Shown: one piece after another, positions 47,224 to 58,371 of the stretch | Position numbering within the stretch: position 1 is the first letter of the stretch | How the letters are laid out: the number at the start of each line of letters is the position of its first letter | DNA from: Craspedostauros australis | Lineage: Eukaryota; Bacillariophyta; Bacillariophyceae; Mastogloiales; Achnanthaceae | Length of the DNA: 64,000 nt | NCBI GenBank assembly: GCA_026770025.1 | Contig: JAMXDE010000011.1 | Span: forward strand, 2,170,001 to 2,234,000 | Direction: 5' to 3' | The notes under the pieces: generated by a model | Told to the model about the DNA's origin: nothing | Databases searched by the model: none | The model's input: only the letters and a program-made list of their open reading frames with translations | Translations under genes and position numbers: made by a program

Positions 47224-48550
47224 TTAGAAGTAAAGTCCACCAACCCAGTCGTTCACGATGTCGAGCATGGGCTTGTCGAAGATGGCGGTGGCGGAGACAA
47301 GGGCGATGATTCCGACCATGGCCAGACGTCCGTTGATGATCTCGGCCTCCTCAGTGATGCCGAACTTGAGTGCTGGCAAGTAACCGAATGGCTTTTCGTT
47401 GCGCTCGGCGGACTTCTCATAGTTGTCGTGATTTGGGTCCAAGAGGAGGGAGTCTCCGAATGGAAGTGGGCAGATGGTGGCCATGAGGGAGATGGCGAAG
47501 AAGTGGGCGTTGGCGGCGAGGATGATGGCACGCTGGGTGGAGATGGTGGTCTTTCCAGAGATGGTGGCGAGGGTGCCCCATGTCTTCAGGTCGACGAGCT
47601 GGTCGGCTGGTGGGAGGAGGCCGTGTCCCTGTGCGTAGGCGGTGGCGCAGATGAAGACCCATCCGAACATGGCGTGGCGTCCGTTCCACTTCTCAGCGTG
47701 GACGGATGGTCCCCATCCCCACTTGGCGAGTGGTCCGAACTGCTTTGCCCAGTCCTTCTGTGCCTCCTCGTACGTCTCGGCTGGGAGGAGGTTCAGGGAG
47801 CTGTGGTGCGCATGTACGGCAGTGGCATGAGATGGGATTGTATCGTATCGTATCGCGTTGGTGCGTGTTCACGCAGTTGCGTGGAGGACACGCCATTGTG
47901 ATGGGTCATCGAAAAGATCGTACACCAAACAAGGAACGACGTGCAACGTAGAGTGAAGTGCGCAAAGTTTGGAGAGATGGTGATGGTTGCGAATGTCGTT
48001 AGCTTTGTTGCAATGTGTGTTTGCATGTTCTCTCGAGGGAGGATTGAGAGGTTGCGAGCACGGAATCAGCATTGATTGCATGTCTTTCAAAATCACTCAA
48101 CAGGAGGAGGTGTCACCACCTGGCTCCTTGTCCTCCCGTTGATCATGCTCGTTGCGCGGTACGTTGCGCGGTCCCTTTGCTTGGATGTTCCCTTGTTCTT
48201 GACGAAACCCCACCATCATCATCATCATCTTGATGATGGCTGATTGCGCCGTTTTTCTCCATCGGTTGGCCATGGTCGAAAAAACGGGTATCCGTATCTT
48301 CAAACCTCAAGTTGGCATCCGAAAAACTCCTGCACGCAACCACAAGAACACACGTATTAGCACAGACACCATGGCGCAAGCCAAGACATCGGATCAAGAT
48401 GTTGACGGATTCCGAGGCATGAACACCGATCCTGAAGGGATCTCGCATCCGCGGCACTAACCTGGACTTCTGGGCATGCTGCACAGGAGCGAAGGCGCTG
48501 GCAACACCAAGGGTGAGGAGGAAGGTGAAGATGGTCTTGAGCTGCATCAT
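47224..48550 (-). CDS. Plastid light-harvesting (LHC superfamily) protein, possibly RedCAP type
   Basis: Exons 48550-48462 and 47800-47224 on the minus strand encode 221 residues. The 661-nt intron has GTTAGT and CACAG borders in phase 2. The N terminus (MMQLKTIFTFLLTLGVASAF) is a signal peptide, and APV follows it, matching the ASAFAP motif that routes proteins into secondary red-lineage plastids. The mature part has three membrane helices. Helices 1 and 3 carry chlorophyll-ligand motifs EKWNGRHAM and EIINGRLAM. Helix 2 is STQRAIILAANAHFFAISLM. The helix 1-2 loop contains LKTWGTLATISGK, and the PLPFGDSLLLDP segment follows helix 2. These features recall RedCAP proteins more than typical fucoxanthin-chlorophyll proteins. 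The protein binds chlorophyll in thylakoids. The subfamily is tentative; LHC membership is secure. Confidence 0.9.
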
Positions 48551-49280
48551 CGTGACGGTCTGGAGATATGCAAAAAACGGTGTTTTGTGGTTGTCAAGCT
48601 GGTTGTCAAGGTCTGGTCATCAGGCTGGTTGCTGTGTTGGTTGGCCTGAGAGCGCGGTGTTTGCCGCGGTTTGTGCTTGATGGTTCTTCGTTCATCATCT
48701 CGACACCAGTTTTGCCGTTTCCGTCTTTTGTTCCCTCGTGAAGGCAGACTCGTGTCTCGCTTCCTTCAACCGGACCCGATCATCGAACACTTCGACTCCA
48801 ACGTCATGACCAAAACTGCAACACGTCACTCACACGGGACAGAATAGAGAATGAGCTCGCGGTGTTCCGAACAAGGCCATCATCGACTGAATCGACTGCA
48901 TTGTTCGATGGTTGGCAGTTTCGGCGATCTTGGCCTCTTTTCTCGACCAATCGCGCAGTCACACAATTCCGCCAACATCACGGCACAGAGAAACAGCCAA
49001 CCACCCGAACCACCCGAACCACCCAAACCAAAAAAGGAAGAGAGGAGGACGGAACCGAAAAAAGGGAACGGTGAAGGAAGGCTGCCGAAACCCTCGCCCA
49101 AATGACGCAATCACACAATCCCCAACGCCTTCCGTCATTCGAAAGCATTGCAGCCAGCAGCATCACCGCCAAGAGAGCAACGACAGCAACAACAAAGGCA
49201 TCATCAAGCAAACGTCGCAGACCGTCTGTTGCTGCGTACTCTCTAAATTCACGTAGAGCGTACCATTCGCACAACTCACA
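48551..49280. other. Divergent upstream region of the LHC and carrier genes
   Basis: These 730 nt lie between two start codons on opposite strands. They include CCGAACCAC-type short repeats at 49003-49025. No light-response element can be assigned by eye. Confidence 0.5.
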
Positions 49281-50420
49281 ATGTCTGCGAGCAACAACAA
49301 CAATGGTAGCAATGGCAGCAATGGCAACAATGGGACCAAGAGCAGCATGCATCGTTCCACGGAGGCGGCGAAACAGTTATTCTGCGGCGGCATCGCCGGG
49401 TCGATCGCCAAGACGGTGACTGCGCCGTTCAGTCGCCTCACAATTCTGTTCCAGGTGCATTCGCTGGTCACGACGAGACTCGATCGTCCCAAGTACGCCG
49501 TCACGCTGAGCGGCGGCTTCCGCAAGATCGTGGAGCGTGGCGGCATCGCGTCGCTGTGGAAGGGCAACATGACGTCCGTGCTGCACAGATTTCCGTACTC
49601 GGCCATCAACTTTTACGTGTATGAAAACACCCTGGATGCGTTGGATGGGACACGGCGGAGTCACCATGAACAAACGGAAACCATGGGACATCTGGCGAGG
49701 AGGGTGACGAATCGCGTCATGGGTCCCGAGGAGAGAAGGCTCAACAGCAACGGCAGCAGCAGCCTCGCGTCATCGTCATCTTCGTCGTCGCCTGCAGACA
49801 CCTTGGCGATTCACAAGTTCTTGGCAGGAGCAGCAGCAGGCAGCGCAGCGTGCGTGGCGTGCTACCCGCTGGACTTGGTTCGAACAAGACTGACGACGGA
49901 GCTGGAGGGAAGGGAGCACTACAAGGGCATCACGGATGCATTTCGGAAGATCATGCGATCGGAGGGCGTGCTTGGGTTTTACAGCGGCATCGCCCCGACG
50001 CTGCTGGTGGCCGTGCCGAACTTCGCCATTTCGTACTCGGTGTACGGCACGCTGAAGGAGCACGCGCTGGACGACGACCTGTTTTACAACCTCCGCAGAA
50101 TCGACGCCGATTCCGGCGAACCGAAGCTTGGTTTCCTGCTCACCGTCATGTGCGGTGCCATGAGCGGCATCTTATCCACGTGCTTGACGTTCCCCATGGA
50201 CACGATAAGACGCCGCATGCAAATACAGAGCCTGCACATCCCCGAAGCGGAAAGGCTGAACTCGATACAGCAGTTCCGTCACATGGTGAAGGTCGAAGGG
50301 CTGAACAGCGTGTACCGTGGATTGACGCCGGAATTGCTCAAAGTCATGCCGATGGTCAGCACCATGTTCGTTGTCTACGAGTGGTCCAAGGAAATGTTGG
50401 ATGTCAAGCACAACAGATGA
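49281..50420 (+). CDS. SLC25-family mitochondrial carrier
   Basis: A single exon encodes 379 residues, starting at the ATG at 49281 (CACAATGTC). It has three tandem repeats of about 100 residues, each with two helices and a carrier signature: TAPFSRLTILFQ, YPLDLVRTRL and FPMDTIRRRM. Repeat 1 has Ser where PX(D/E)XX(K/R) normally has an acid, as in some plant carriers of the APLARLTILFQ kind. WKGN, FYSGIAPTL and YRGLTPELLKV are the usual second-helix motifs. A Ser/Asn-rich insertion (about 150-172) separates repeats one and two, and the N terminus is Asn/Gly-rich. The fold places it in the inner mitochondrial membrane. By overall pattern it is closest to plant substrate carrier B or SLC25A42-like coenzyme A carriers. 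The substrate cannot be fixed from sequence alone. Confidence 0.92.
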   Translation: MSASNNNNGSNGSNGNNGTKSSMHRSTEAAKQLFCGGIAGSIAKTVTAPFSRLTILFQVHSLVTTRLDRPKYAVTLSGGFRKIVERGGIASLWKGNMTSVLHRFPYSAINFYVYENTLDALDGTRRSHHEQTETMGHLARRVTNRVMGPEERRLNSNGSSSLASSSSSSSPADTLAIHKFLAGAAAGSAACVACYPLDLVRTRLTTELEGREHYKGITDAFRKIMRSEGVLGFYSGIAPTLLVAVPNFAISYSVYGTLKEHALDDDLFYNLRRIDADSGEPKLGFLLTVMCGAMSGILSTCLTFPMDTIRRRMQIQSLHIPEAERLNSIQQFRHMVKVEGLNSVYRGLTPELLKVMPMVSTMFVVYEWSKEMLDVKHNR

Positions 50421-51046
50421 AGCGGGGATCACGACTCGTGGACGGATCAATGTCGCCATATGTACGAGTACCATACACGCAAGCAAGCATTGGGCATGGT
50501 ATTAGTATGCTCCTTCCACCTACCCCTAATCGTCTCTTTAGAGAGCAAGGTCGAGCAGAGCGCTCGTCCTCTGCTCTGCTCATGCATTGTCCGATAAGAT
50601 GATTGTATTGTACTTCTACCACACCATCCTTGTTGCAGTCCTATCGCCGAAACCAAACATATTATATTATATGCAATTCACGTGTGTGTTTGTGTCGACT
50701 CCCTTCATCTCCGTCACTGTTACTGTATGTTCGAATCCGAAGGAAACGTCTGCAAAGTTTGGTGTTTGGGTGGATTGTCCACTTCTACGCTCGAGTTGTA
50801 GAGTTTTGGTTTGGAACAGGCCTTTCTTTTAGACTTCGAAATCAGCATAGAATAGACGACAATGATCGTGTCCAAAATGGACAGATCATGCGTGACTCTG
50901 GGTTGATGAGCGATACTGTTAGCCTCTCTCTTCTGTGACCTCCACACTTCTGACGATACACGACGGAATGTGATGGGACAGACACGAGTCAGCAGCTACT
51001 TTTTTAGCAAGAACACCGTGGAAGCAAGAAGCCCGATTGGATCCAC

Positions 51047-51078
51047 GGCGCGAAAGCGCCAAGGTTGAATCTTGGCGC
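51047..51078. promoter_or_regulatory. Hairpin/inverted repeat built of E2F-like sites
   Basis: GGCGCGAAA (51047-51055) is followed at once by GCGCCAAG, a 7-nt loop and its perfect complement CTTGGCGC (51056-51078). All three elements resemble the E2F/DP consensus TTTSSCGC. The site is about 780 nt before the start of the UIM protein gene. Confidence 0.4.
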
Positions 51079-51146
51079 AAGAAGTTGTACTAAGTGTTTG
51101 TACTGCGGACTCTGCGCCGTGAGCAGAGTTGAAATTGCTCTCACTC

Positions 51147-51154
51147 TTTGGCGC
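51147..51154 (+). promoter_or_regulatory. E2F-like site
   Basis: TTTGGCGC is an exact match to the E2F/DP consensus, 70 nt downstream of the E2F-like inverted repeat. Together they form a cluster of four sites within about 110 nt. Confidence 0.35.
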
Positions 51155-51859
51155 ATGGTGTTAGCGTTACGTCACGCGCTGCGTGTGCAACCATCACCAC
51201 ACGCATCACGCGACGAAATCACGACAAATCACGACAAACCACGACGAGAGCACCAACAAACATGACAGAAATGGATCGACGCGAACCAGACAGACAAAGT
51301 GCGCCTGCGCGACCGTGCCCTGAGAAAAGTGCGCAGAGTTGGATCTTTGTCGTCGGTTGGAAGGAAACCACTGTTCGGTCTTGGTGGTGGTGGCTCTCGT
51401 CGACTCTCTGCTCTACGCGGCAACCGTAGCCATCGCCGTAGCCGTCGCAACACACAACAACACCAAAACGCAACCGAAGCGAAAGGAACAACTCACAACG
51501 CCGATGCGAACGGAACAATCTCTCTTCCACGAACCGCGTCGTTTCACGTCACATCACACCACATTGCTGTTGCCGCCTCCTCGCGACCTCGATCACTATC
51601 ACAATCTCTGTAAACCCAGCTCCGCACTTGGAGGCACACAAAGCAACCAAGCCAACAACAACGAAGCGCCCATCTCACCCATCATTGGAGGGAGCAAGAC
51701 AAGGCAAGGAAGTATAGAAAAGAAGAGAGCCAGCATCGAAATATACTAGATAGCGTCATCAAACAAGCGACGATAGCAGATAATCCAATTCATCCGCACG
51801 AGAACAGGAAGCAACCAAGCAACAAACGAACGGCCTAAAGCACGAACAATCGAACGACC

Positions 51860-54800
51860 ATGGCGAGCCCTGTCCAATTCCCCGTCTACCAGATCGACTT
51901 TGCAGCAGTTGCTGCAGGCAAGAGAGTTGCATCCACAAAGCGCCGAATCCGATGGTGAGTTTTTGCTGTTGCATGTTGCGCTGTGCTCGTTGGACCACTC
52001 CGGCCATGGTTGTAGCGCATGGCGCGTGCGGAGATGGTGGAGAGAACACGAACGCCGACGCGAGACGAGAACAGTCCCTCCTGATGCGCTCCTGCGCCAC
52101 CACTTTCTCTCTCCTCCTCCTCTCTGTCTCTGCGCATGCGAACTGGACGAGGCTGAACACCGTTGTTGTGTGAACGTTGGGATGGCGACAATGGCATGCC
52201 ATACCATGCTATACGGTGCTCCCACTGATGTTCACATGACATCAGCATGCGACTACCCCAATGGACTCTCGGCTCTGCCAATGTGTCCCCGAATTGGATT
52301 CCTCCCAAACCGCGAATTGAACTGTGCGGATCCTCCACTCTGCATGCGCTGTTGGCAACCTTGATGTTCACAACAACCACGGCAACAACAATTGTAACAA
52401 CAAATGTAACAACAACTGACGATTGATCACATCCTGAACCCAATGCAATCCCCGTCGCCTAATTCTACCCACTCCACGCACGTCAATATCATACCGGCAT
52501 CGACATCGACACCAACACAAACAATTGAAACAGGCGCTTTGGATTCCCGAACAAGACGGCATTGGCTGAAGGCAAGACGGGAACCGCCTGCCGAGGGGAA
52601 GAGCATGATGTCACCATCGTCTGGTCCGTCACATCCGGTAAGCGCCATGTGTCCATGGACGGTCGGGAAATTCACTACTCCGCCAGCAGATCTGGCGTGC
52701 TTGACTTCAGCTGGACGACTCGCGGAAATCACGTCATGAAAATCTTCGCCCATGCATCACCACCGTTGTCTCCAACTCCAGGGTTCCGCCAGTACGACCT
52801 CATGATCGACGGTCAGTCCTTCTTCGGCATGCCCAAGGTCTACGAGTTGGGAATCCGCGGATCCATTCCAGGCCATTCCAGAGTCCCTGGATCTACCGGT
52901 TACAACGGCGCAACCAGCCCAGCGAGCGTGGGCGGAGGCGGCGGCTCACGTATGTACGATTTGGATCGTGGTCAGTACCTCGCTTCCCCAAGGTCCCGAG
53001 ACGAGGAGGATGCCGAATTGCAGCGCGCCATTCAGGCCTCGTTGGAGGAAAGCCGAAAGCACCTGGACCAAAAGCAGGCATCGGATGCAAGATCCACCGT
53101 GACAGCTCCGGCACCAACCGCCGGCGCGGCCGATCTGCTGGGATTTGACAGCCAACCACCGGCTCCGGCACCAGCGACCATGTACGCGGGTGCGCCTGCC
53201 CACGTTCCGGCACCCATGCCGCCTGCTGGACCTGGACCAGGTGCACCGTACGACATGCAATCCACCACGTCGTTCAACAGCGGATTCAGCGCCCCACCGA
53301 CCTTCTCGGCACCCCCAACCTACCCGGCGCAAACCCCGTACCAGTCGCCACCGCCAATCCAGCAGGCTGCTCCCGTCGCATCTCCACAGGCAGGTGCGCT
53401 GGTCCCAGCCCAGGCACCGCCGAATTACTACAACTCTGCGCCTGTTCCAGCCCCCGTCCAACCTCTGCCACCGACACAGCCACCTGCGATGACGTACGCC
53501 CCAGCCCCAGCACCCTTCGCTGCTCCAGCTCCTGTGCAAATGAGTGCACCGGCACCAGTGCAGGCCAATCCAAACTTTTTGGAAACATCGGCACCAACAG
53601 GCGATGTCTTCGGACTCCAATCTCCGCCACAGGATGATCCATTCGCCCCCAAGCCGCCGCCCCCTCCGACGCGTGATGATATCACCAACGCGGTAAGTTC
53701 TCCATTTTCCAAATTCAATCGGTTGTATTTGTTCGCACTTCTGCAGAATGCAAACATCGGCACAAGCGCTGCAGTTGCAGCATGAAACGAATCAGTCTCC
53801 GATATCTCACCTTCCTCTTCCGCACTTTGGACTTTGGACTTTTCCTTCCCGATGTTTCGTCTCTGGTTTCTTCATGCAACACACTAATCTGCACGACTCT
53901 CCAACATTCTTGTAAATGACAATCACAATCGGCTGGTCTCGACGATTATCATATTTTCCTGCTCGTCTAATGCGTCACAACTGTTATGGCGATCAACGGC
54001 GAATGCACCATGCAACTGGGCAATCTCCACCATGGCCTGATGGAGCCATCACAACGATGATGATAATGACGACGACGAAAACAAATTCGAATGAAATGAA
54101 ATCAATTCATGACGAATACTCTGCAACGGACCAATTACGACGTCTTCGATGGCCTGTGTTGGTACGGACACACCATTCCGTACTCTACACCTTGATTCCG
54201 CGATTCGATCTGTACACATTCGACACAATCACAGATTTTGGGAGCCTACTCCGGGTCTGCGCCAAACACACCAGCAGGTGGAGTCCCGCCACCCAACCAA
54301 TTCGCAGCACCTGTTCCAGGACAGCCAGGGTACAACCCGGCAGCACCTGGTGTTGTCCCCAATGGGATGCCACCGCAGCAACAGCATCCAGTCGCTAATG
54401 GCGGTGGCCAGGTGTTGTCCATGAACGCATTGGAGAAGACGCACGACGACAAGCCTCTGTCAGAATTTGAGCGTGCGATGCATAACCTGGTGAACGTCGA
54501 GCACATCGACCAACCAGCCGAAGGCGAAATCAAATTGACCATGCTGAAGAAGGAGGAAGAGACGAAGCAAAAGCCTGGCAAGAGCAGGCCCAAGCCACCG
54601 GCGCTCAGCAACATGATGGGAGAGGGAGCGACGCTGAGCCAGATCAAGGACGTCAAGCCCGAATCCTCTCAGAAGAACCCGAATGACATCATGAGACCGC
54701 CACCGGCAAACCTCTTCCATCCAGGTGCCGTCAACGCGGGTGCACTCGTCGTCCATGGACAGGGACCACCACCGTTGCAGCAGGCCACAGGGTTCGGGCT

Positions 54801-54921
54801 GGGTGCCATGATGCCAAACGGCGGATTCTCTCAATCTCAGCAGGCCCCTCCAATGATGGGAGGGTACCAGCAGCAGCAAGCATACCCTCCTCAGCAGGGC
54901 TACCAGCAAGCATACCGCTAG
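51860..54921 (+). CDS. FAIM-like domain protein with UIM and Pro-rich tail (putative adaptor)
   Basis: Exons 51860-51954, 52534-53692 and 54235-54921 encode 646 residues. Introns of 579 and 542 nt have GTGAGT/ACAG and GTAAGT/ACAG borders in phases 2 and 0. The first junction restores IRWRFGFPNKTALAEGKTG. The first 130 residues look like a beta-sandwich related to FAIM proteins (WSVTSGKRHVSMDG, DLMIDGQSFFGMPKVYELG). A ubiquitin-interacting motif follows at about 188-205 (DEEDAELQRAIQASLEES). Then come DLLGFD and DDPF motifs of the kind bound by clathrin and adaptor ears, in a Pro/Ala/Gln-rich region of about 250 residues. A conserved-looking segment is KPLSEFERAMHNLVNVEHID near 465-490, and the tail is rich in Gln/Tyr/Pro. 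It may be an endocytic or ubiquitin-sorting adaptor; this is inferred from motifs. Confidence 0.78.
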
Positions 54922-55487
54922 CTCTCACATTCAATGCAGGAGGCAACCGAAGCAACCAGCAGTAGTAGTAGCAGCTGCAGCGCCCATAGTGCGATAGCAA
55001 CAACGACGTTGTCGCTGATCACCGCCGGACCAAAACAGGAGCAAAGAACAAACACGCGATAAATTGGGAAACAAGCGAGAAGGAAGGCCTTTCGCACGAG
55101 CCGTGTCGTGTCGCGGCATTGTTGCGTTCCGCTGTGTCGGTCGACATCATGTTTGGCGACACGACGGAATGTTCGAAGCAGCAGCAGATGGGAATGCTTC
55201 GTTGCTCTGGCTGTATCAATGTGAAGGGATGCTGACGACGAGTGGAATGAGGTTAAATGAAATGAAGCAAGCAGACAAAGCAAATGGCCAAACAAGCAAA
55301 TACACAAACAGCACGCACATGGCCGAAAGGACAAGCACCAAGAAAATTGCACCCTCAACAAGGCAAACGAGTTAGAATGAATGTCAAAATGAAGCAGACT
55401 ACCTTACTCCACCATTTTCATAGCGCATTCCACCAACACTACTTTGCTCTACCGATATTCTGACTCATCTCTCCATTACACTCCACT
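54922..55487. other. Convergent 3' intergenic region
   Basis: These 566 nt lie between the stops of the UIM protein gene and TAF7. They are probably 3' UTRs. No element was recognised. Confidence 0.5.
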
Positions 55488-56615
55488 CTACATCAAGTTG
55501 AACTCATCGTCGTCGTCGAAGTTGAATTCGCTGAGGAAGGTGTCATCCACCATGTTGGCCAAATCTTCCGTCTCCATCATGCTGGCCGCGTACGTGATGT
55601 CATCCATGGGCTCAGTACGTGGTGGTTTGGAGGCATTGACCTTCTTCTTCGTCGATGGCGCCGCCGCGGCGGCTGCGGCCTCGATGTTCTTCTTCTCCTT
55701 CTTCCTTCTCTTGGATTCCTTCTTGGCCGCTGCCGCCTCCTTCTTCTTCCGCTCGGCCTCCTCGCGGGCGATCTCGTCCTCTCGCATTGTCTTGATGGCG
55801 TCCGCTTCGATCCACAGCTCGGGGTGTTTGGACACCAGCTCGTCCTCCGCATCTATCGTGATGCCAGCAGCCTGGTTGCCGTGCTCGTCCATCCACGGTT
55901 CATAATCCACGACCTCCTCGACCACCTCCTCGAGGACCTTGTTCGCACTTTGCGCGGTCGCCAGCGATGGCACCTTGTTACGCTTGCCCGCCTCCTTCGA
56001 TATCTTCTGCATGAGCTCCAGCATCTCCGACTCGACGTCGCTGACCTCCGCCCGCGGCGGTGGAATGGCCCTGTGCTCGCGCTGGGAGAACTTGCGCTCC
56101 ACGACCCGGCGCATCGGCGGGGTGAGGCCGGAATGGTAGTACGAAGGGTACCCGTCGACCTTCGGGATCGCGTCGGACTCATCCAGGGCCATGCTGTCCT
56201 CGAACACGATGAGCATCTGCGCGACGTCGCTGGTCTTGTAGTACATGACGTGATCGTGCGTCTTGTGCAGCTCGATGGGACATGGGAGGTTGACCAGGCG
56301 CGCTGGATACGTCGCGCCGTCGCAATGGAAGTTCCACAGAGTCGATCCCTCCTGGGTTGGTTCGCAGGTGACGCCATCCAAGTCCAGCAACGTCTCCTTC
56401 GAGCTGTTGCTGTTGCTGCTGCTATTGTTCCCACCACCACCGCTGCTGCCCATCCTGCTGCTGGAGGCACCTCCGATGCCACCGGATCCTCCCTTCATGG
56501 TTGACGCATGGCGATCCTCCCGTTCCTTGATCTTGTCACGCAGACGCGTCTCCAATCCAGGCACGAGGATCCGCAGAACCAGCACGCGACCTCGGATTGG
56601 CTGCCGTTCGTTCAT
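55488..56615 (-). CDS. TAF7: TFIID subunit TAF7
   Basis: A single exon encodes 375 residues. The first ATG is at 56615. The frame continues 15 codons upstream only to a TTG, so the ATG is preferred. The N-terminal half is the TAFII55/TAF7 domain: RGRVLVLRILVPGLETRLRD, then a Gly/Ser/Asn insertion (about 38-72), then FHCDGATYPARLVNLPCPIE, MYYKTSDVAQMLIVFED and YYHSGLTPPMRRVVERKF. The last three are the diagnostic segments (LVDLPC, KTADICQML, HGLTPPMKNVRRRRF in other taxa). A Lys/Glu/Ala-rich helix with poly-Ala lies at about 295-335, and the C terminus is acidic (FNFDDDDEFNLM). TAF7 binds TAF1 in TFIID and restrains its activity until the initiation complex is complete. It acts in the nucleus. 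Confidence 0.93.
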   Translation of the reverse strand: MNERQPIRGRVLVLRILVPGLETRLRDKIKEREDRHASTMKGGSGGIGGASSSRMGSSGGGGNNSSSNSNSSKETLLDLDGVTCEPTQEGSTLWNFHCDGATYPARLVNLPCPIELHKTHDHVMYYKTSDVAQMLIVFEDSMALDESDAIPKVDGYPSYYHSGLTPPMRRVVERKFSQREHRAIPPPRAEVSDVESEMLELMQKISKEAGKRNKVPSLATAQSANKVLEEVVEEVVDYEPWMDEHGNQAAGITIDAEDELVSKHPELWIEADAIKTMREDEIAREEAERKKKEAAAAKKESKRRKKEKKNIEAAAAAAAPSTKKKVNASKPPRTEPMDDITYAASMMETEDLANMVDDTFLSEFNFDDDDEFNLM

Positions 56616-57762
56616 CTCTTGTGTTATTCCTCTACTGGGATCTGCTGGGACCTGCTCCAATCTGCTCTCTTCTTCTCCAGTACAGCGTGGAATGCTCGAG
56701 AGTCCTTAGAGTATCGTAATGGCGCACACGAAGTTGCAATCCCGGATGTTGTCAGCTGTCATCTATGGTTCCATCGTGGTTGCATCCCCCTTGCTTCACG
56801 ATGATGGAGTGCACGTGCGAGTGCGAGTATGTCCAACTGATCGCTCTGCTCTGCCTCTCCAAGGTTCCTGTTGTTTGCTCTCTTGATGAGGTTGTGGGTT
56901 GCGTGTTTGCGATTCTGCCTGATGCCACAACGCACAAACACGACTGCCGCCTCTTGTGTCGTGCCGTTTGTTGTATGGATGGAGAAGAAGGTTTATTTAG
57001 ATAATATGTATTTACCGGTGATCCAATACGAGCAGAGTGTCCTTTTGTATCAATCGAATGTCCAACAAAGACAATCCTTGTCGTCGAATGTCTCTGCGCG
57101 CGGCATCCAGAGGTTATCGTATTCGTACGCGATCAAAACAAAAGGGAAGCTGTGCAAGCATTCTATTATATGATATTGAATAGTATTAACCGTGCACAAG
57201 GATTCCACAAGGAGCAATCTGCACATTGCTCTGCAGCGTTTGCCTCGTTGGATTCCACATCGCATCCTGACCCACTGCACGATATTGGATTGCAGTGATC
57301 TCCAAAGCAATCAAGAGCGTCATATCGTGCTCTATCATATTGCGTTCTATACCATGGTGATCTACTCCATTGCAACTTGCGCTCCATCAACTACACATCG
57401 CGTAGTTGCCGCCATTTTGGAGATTGGCGAAATCGCCAGATCTGCATCCATTGATTTGTTGCTATTGCGCCGTGGCTTTTTGAAAATTCGTGTGTGTGAC
57501 GTGCCAAATCCGCAAGTATGATAAGGGCTTGAGTGAGTGCAAGGCACAACAGAAGCATCCAACACTCAGTCTTGGACCTTGATCCAAACCTCCGAATGTG
57601 GTATATGAGAGTATTGTGTAACATAGTAAGACGCAGTGGGGACGCAGCGTGCTATTAAGAACTTAGGGGAACTACTGTACAACTTCTCGAGATAGAGAGG
57701 AGGAAGAGAGGAAGGGAGGAGGCCGCTCGTAAATCACAAGAAAACATGACAACGGCGCTTCA

Positions 57763-58371
57763 TCATTGCCGCCGACGTGGTTTGGTCGGTGTTCGTTGGT
57801 GCATGTGGTGCGCTTGATTGTTGCTCGTCAGTGACAGCGGTTTGTCCGTTGCTGCATTGAATTTGAAACTCTTGCGCTGCCGTGCGCCATGTATCATCAA
57901 TACATGAATATAGTGTAACGCCCAATCCATGCCATTTGGATATATAGTTTTGTCTGAAGAGACATTCGTAGGACGTTTCATGCAATTGAAATCTGCGTGA
58001 CTGGCGTCCGACACTCCGCTCTGCTCGTGGACAGCTGTGTTGGTGTAGCTAGCGTGTCGTTCTTTGTTGCTGCTGTCACTGATGTTGCTACTGTTGTTGT
58101 CGTTCTTTGCGACTGCTTCGTCTGGCTTTTGGGTTTGTTTGTGTCTTTGGTGGGTTGTCTGTCTGTGTATGTGTGCGTCTTTGCTCGTGGAGCGCAGGTA
58201 CTTGTAGCACGACAAGCGACAAGTGTGGGAACGAGGGAGGAGAAGCGGAAGCTGAAGGAGGAAGCGGAAGAGCGAGAGAGCAGAAAGGAAGGAGTCGCAT
58301 CGAGAGACCATCTTCGTCAATGCAGCTGTGTTGGCCACCGTTGCGACCGTTGCTCCTGATACCAACGACAT
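57763..58371 (-). CDS. Uncertain ORF, 202 aa
   Basis: The ORF starts with ATG at 58371 and is the longest in the 2.3 kb intergenic stretch. It encodes a hydrophobic Leu-rich N-terminal third (ALSLFRFLLQLPLLLPRS) and a polar Asn/Ser/His/Lys-rich remainder. I recognise no domain. Plus-strand ORFs of 120-139 codons overlap it, which suggests that sequence composition rather than selection keeps the frames open. It could also be the 5' UTR of the FAM13-repeat gene on the other strand. Confidence 0.15.
   Translation of the reverse strand: MSLVSGATVATVANTAALTKMVSRCDSFLSALSLFRFLLQLPLLLPRSHTCRLSCYKYLRSTSKDAHIHRQTTHQRHKQTQKPDEAVAKNDNNSSNISDSSNKERHASYTNTAVHEQSGVSDASHADFNCMKRPTNVSSDKTIYPNGMDWALHYIHVLMIHGARQRKSFKFNAATDKPLSLTSNNQAHHMHQRTPTKPRRRQ

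Larger units (their letters stand above)
50421..51859. other. Intergenic region with an E2F-like cluster
   Basis: This 1.4 kb region lies between the carrier stop and the next gene's start. It holds a GAGTACCATACAC element (50466), a short inverted repeat with E2F-like half sites (51047-51078), another TTTGGCGC at 51147 and a CTGCTCTAC copy at 51408. ORFs here are short and overlap on both strands. Confidence 0.5.
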
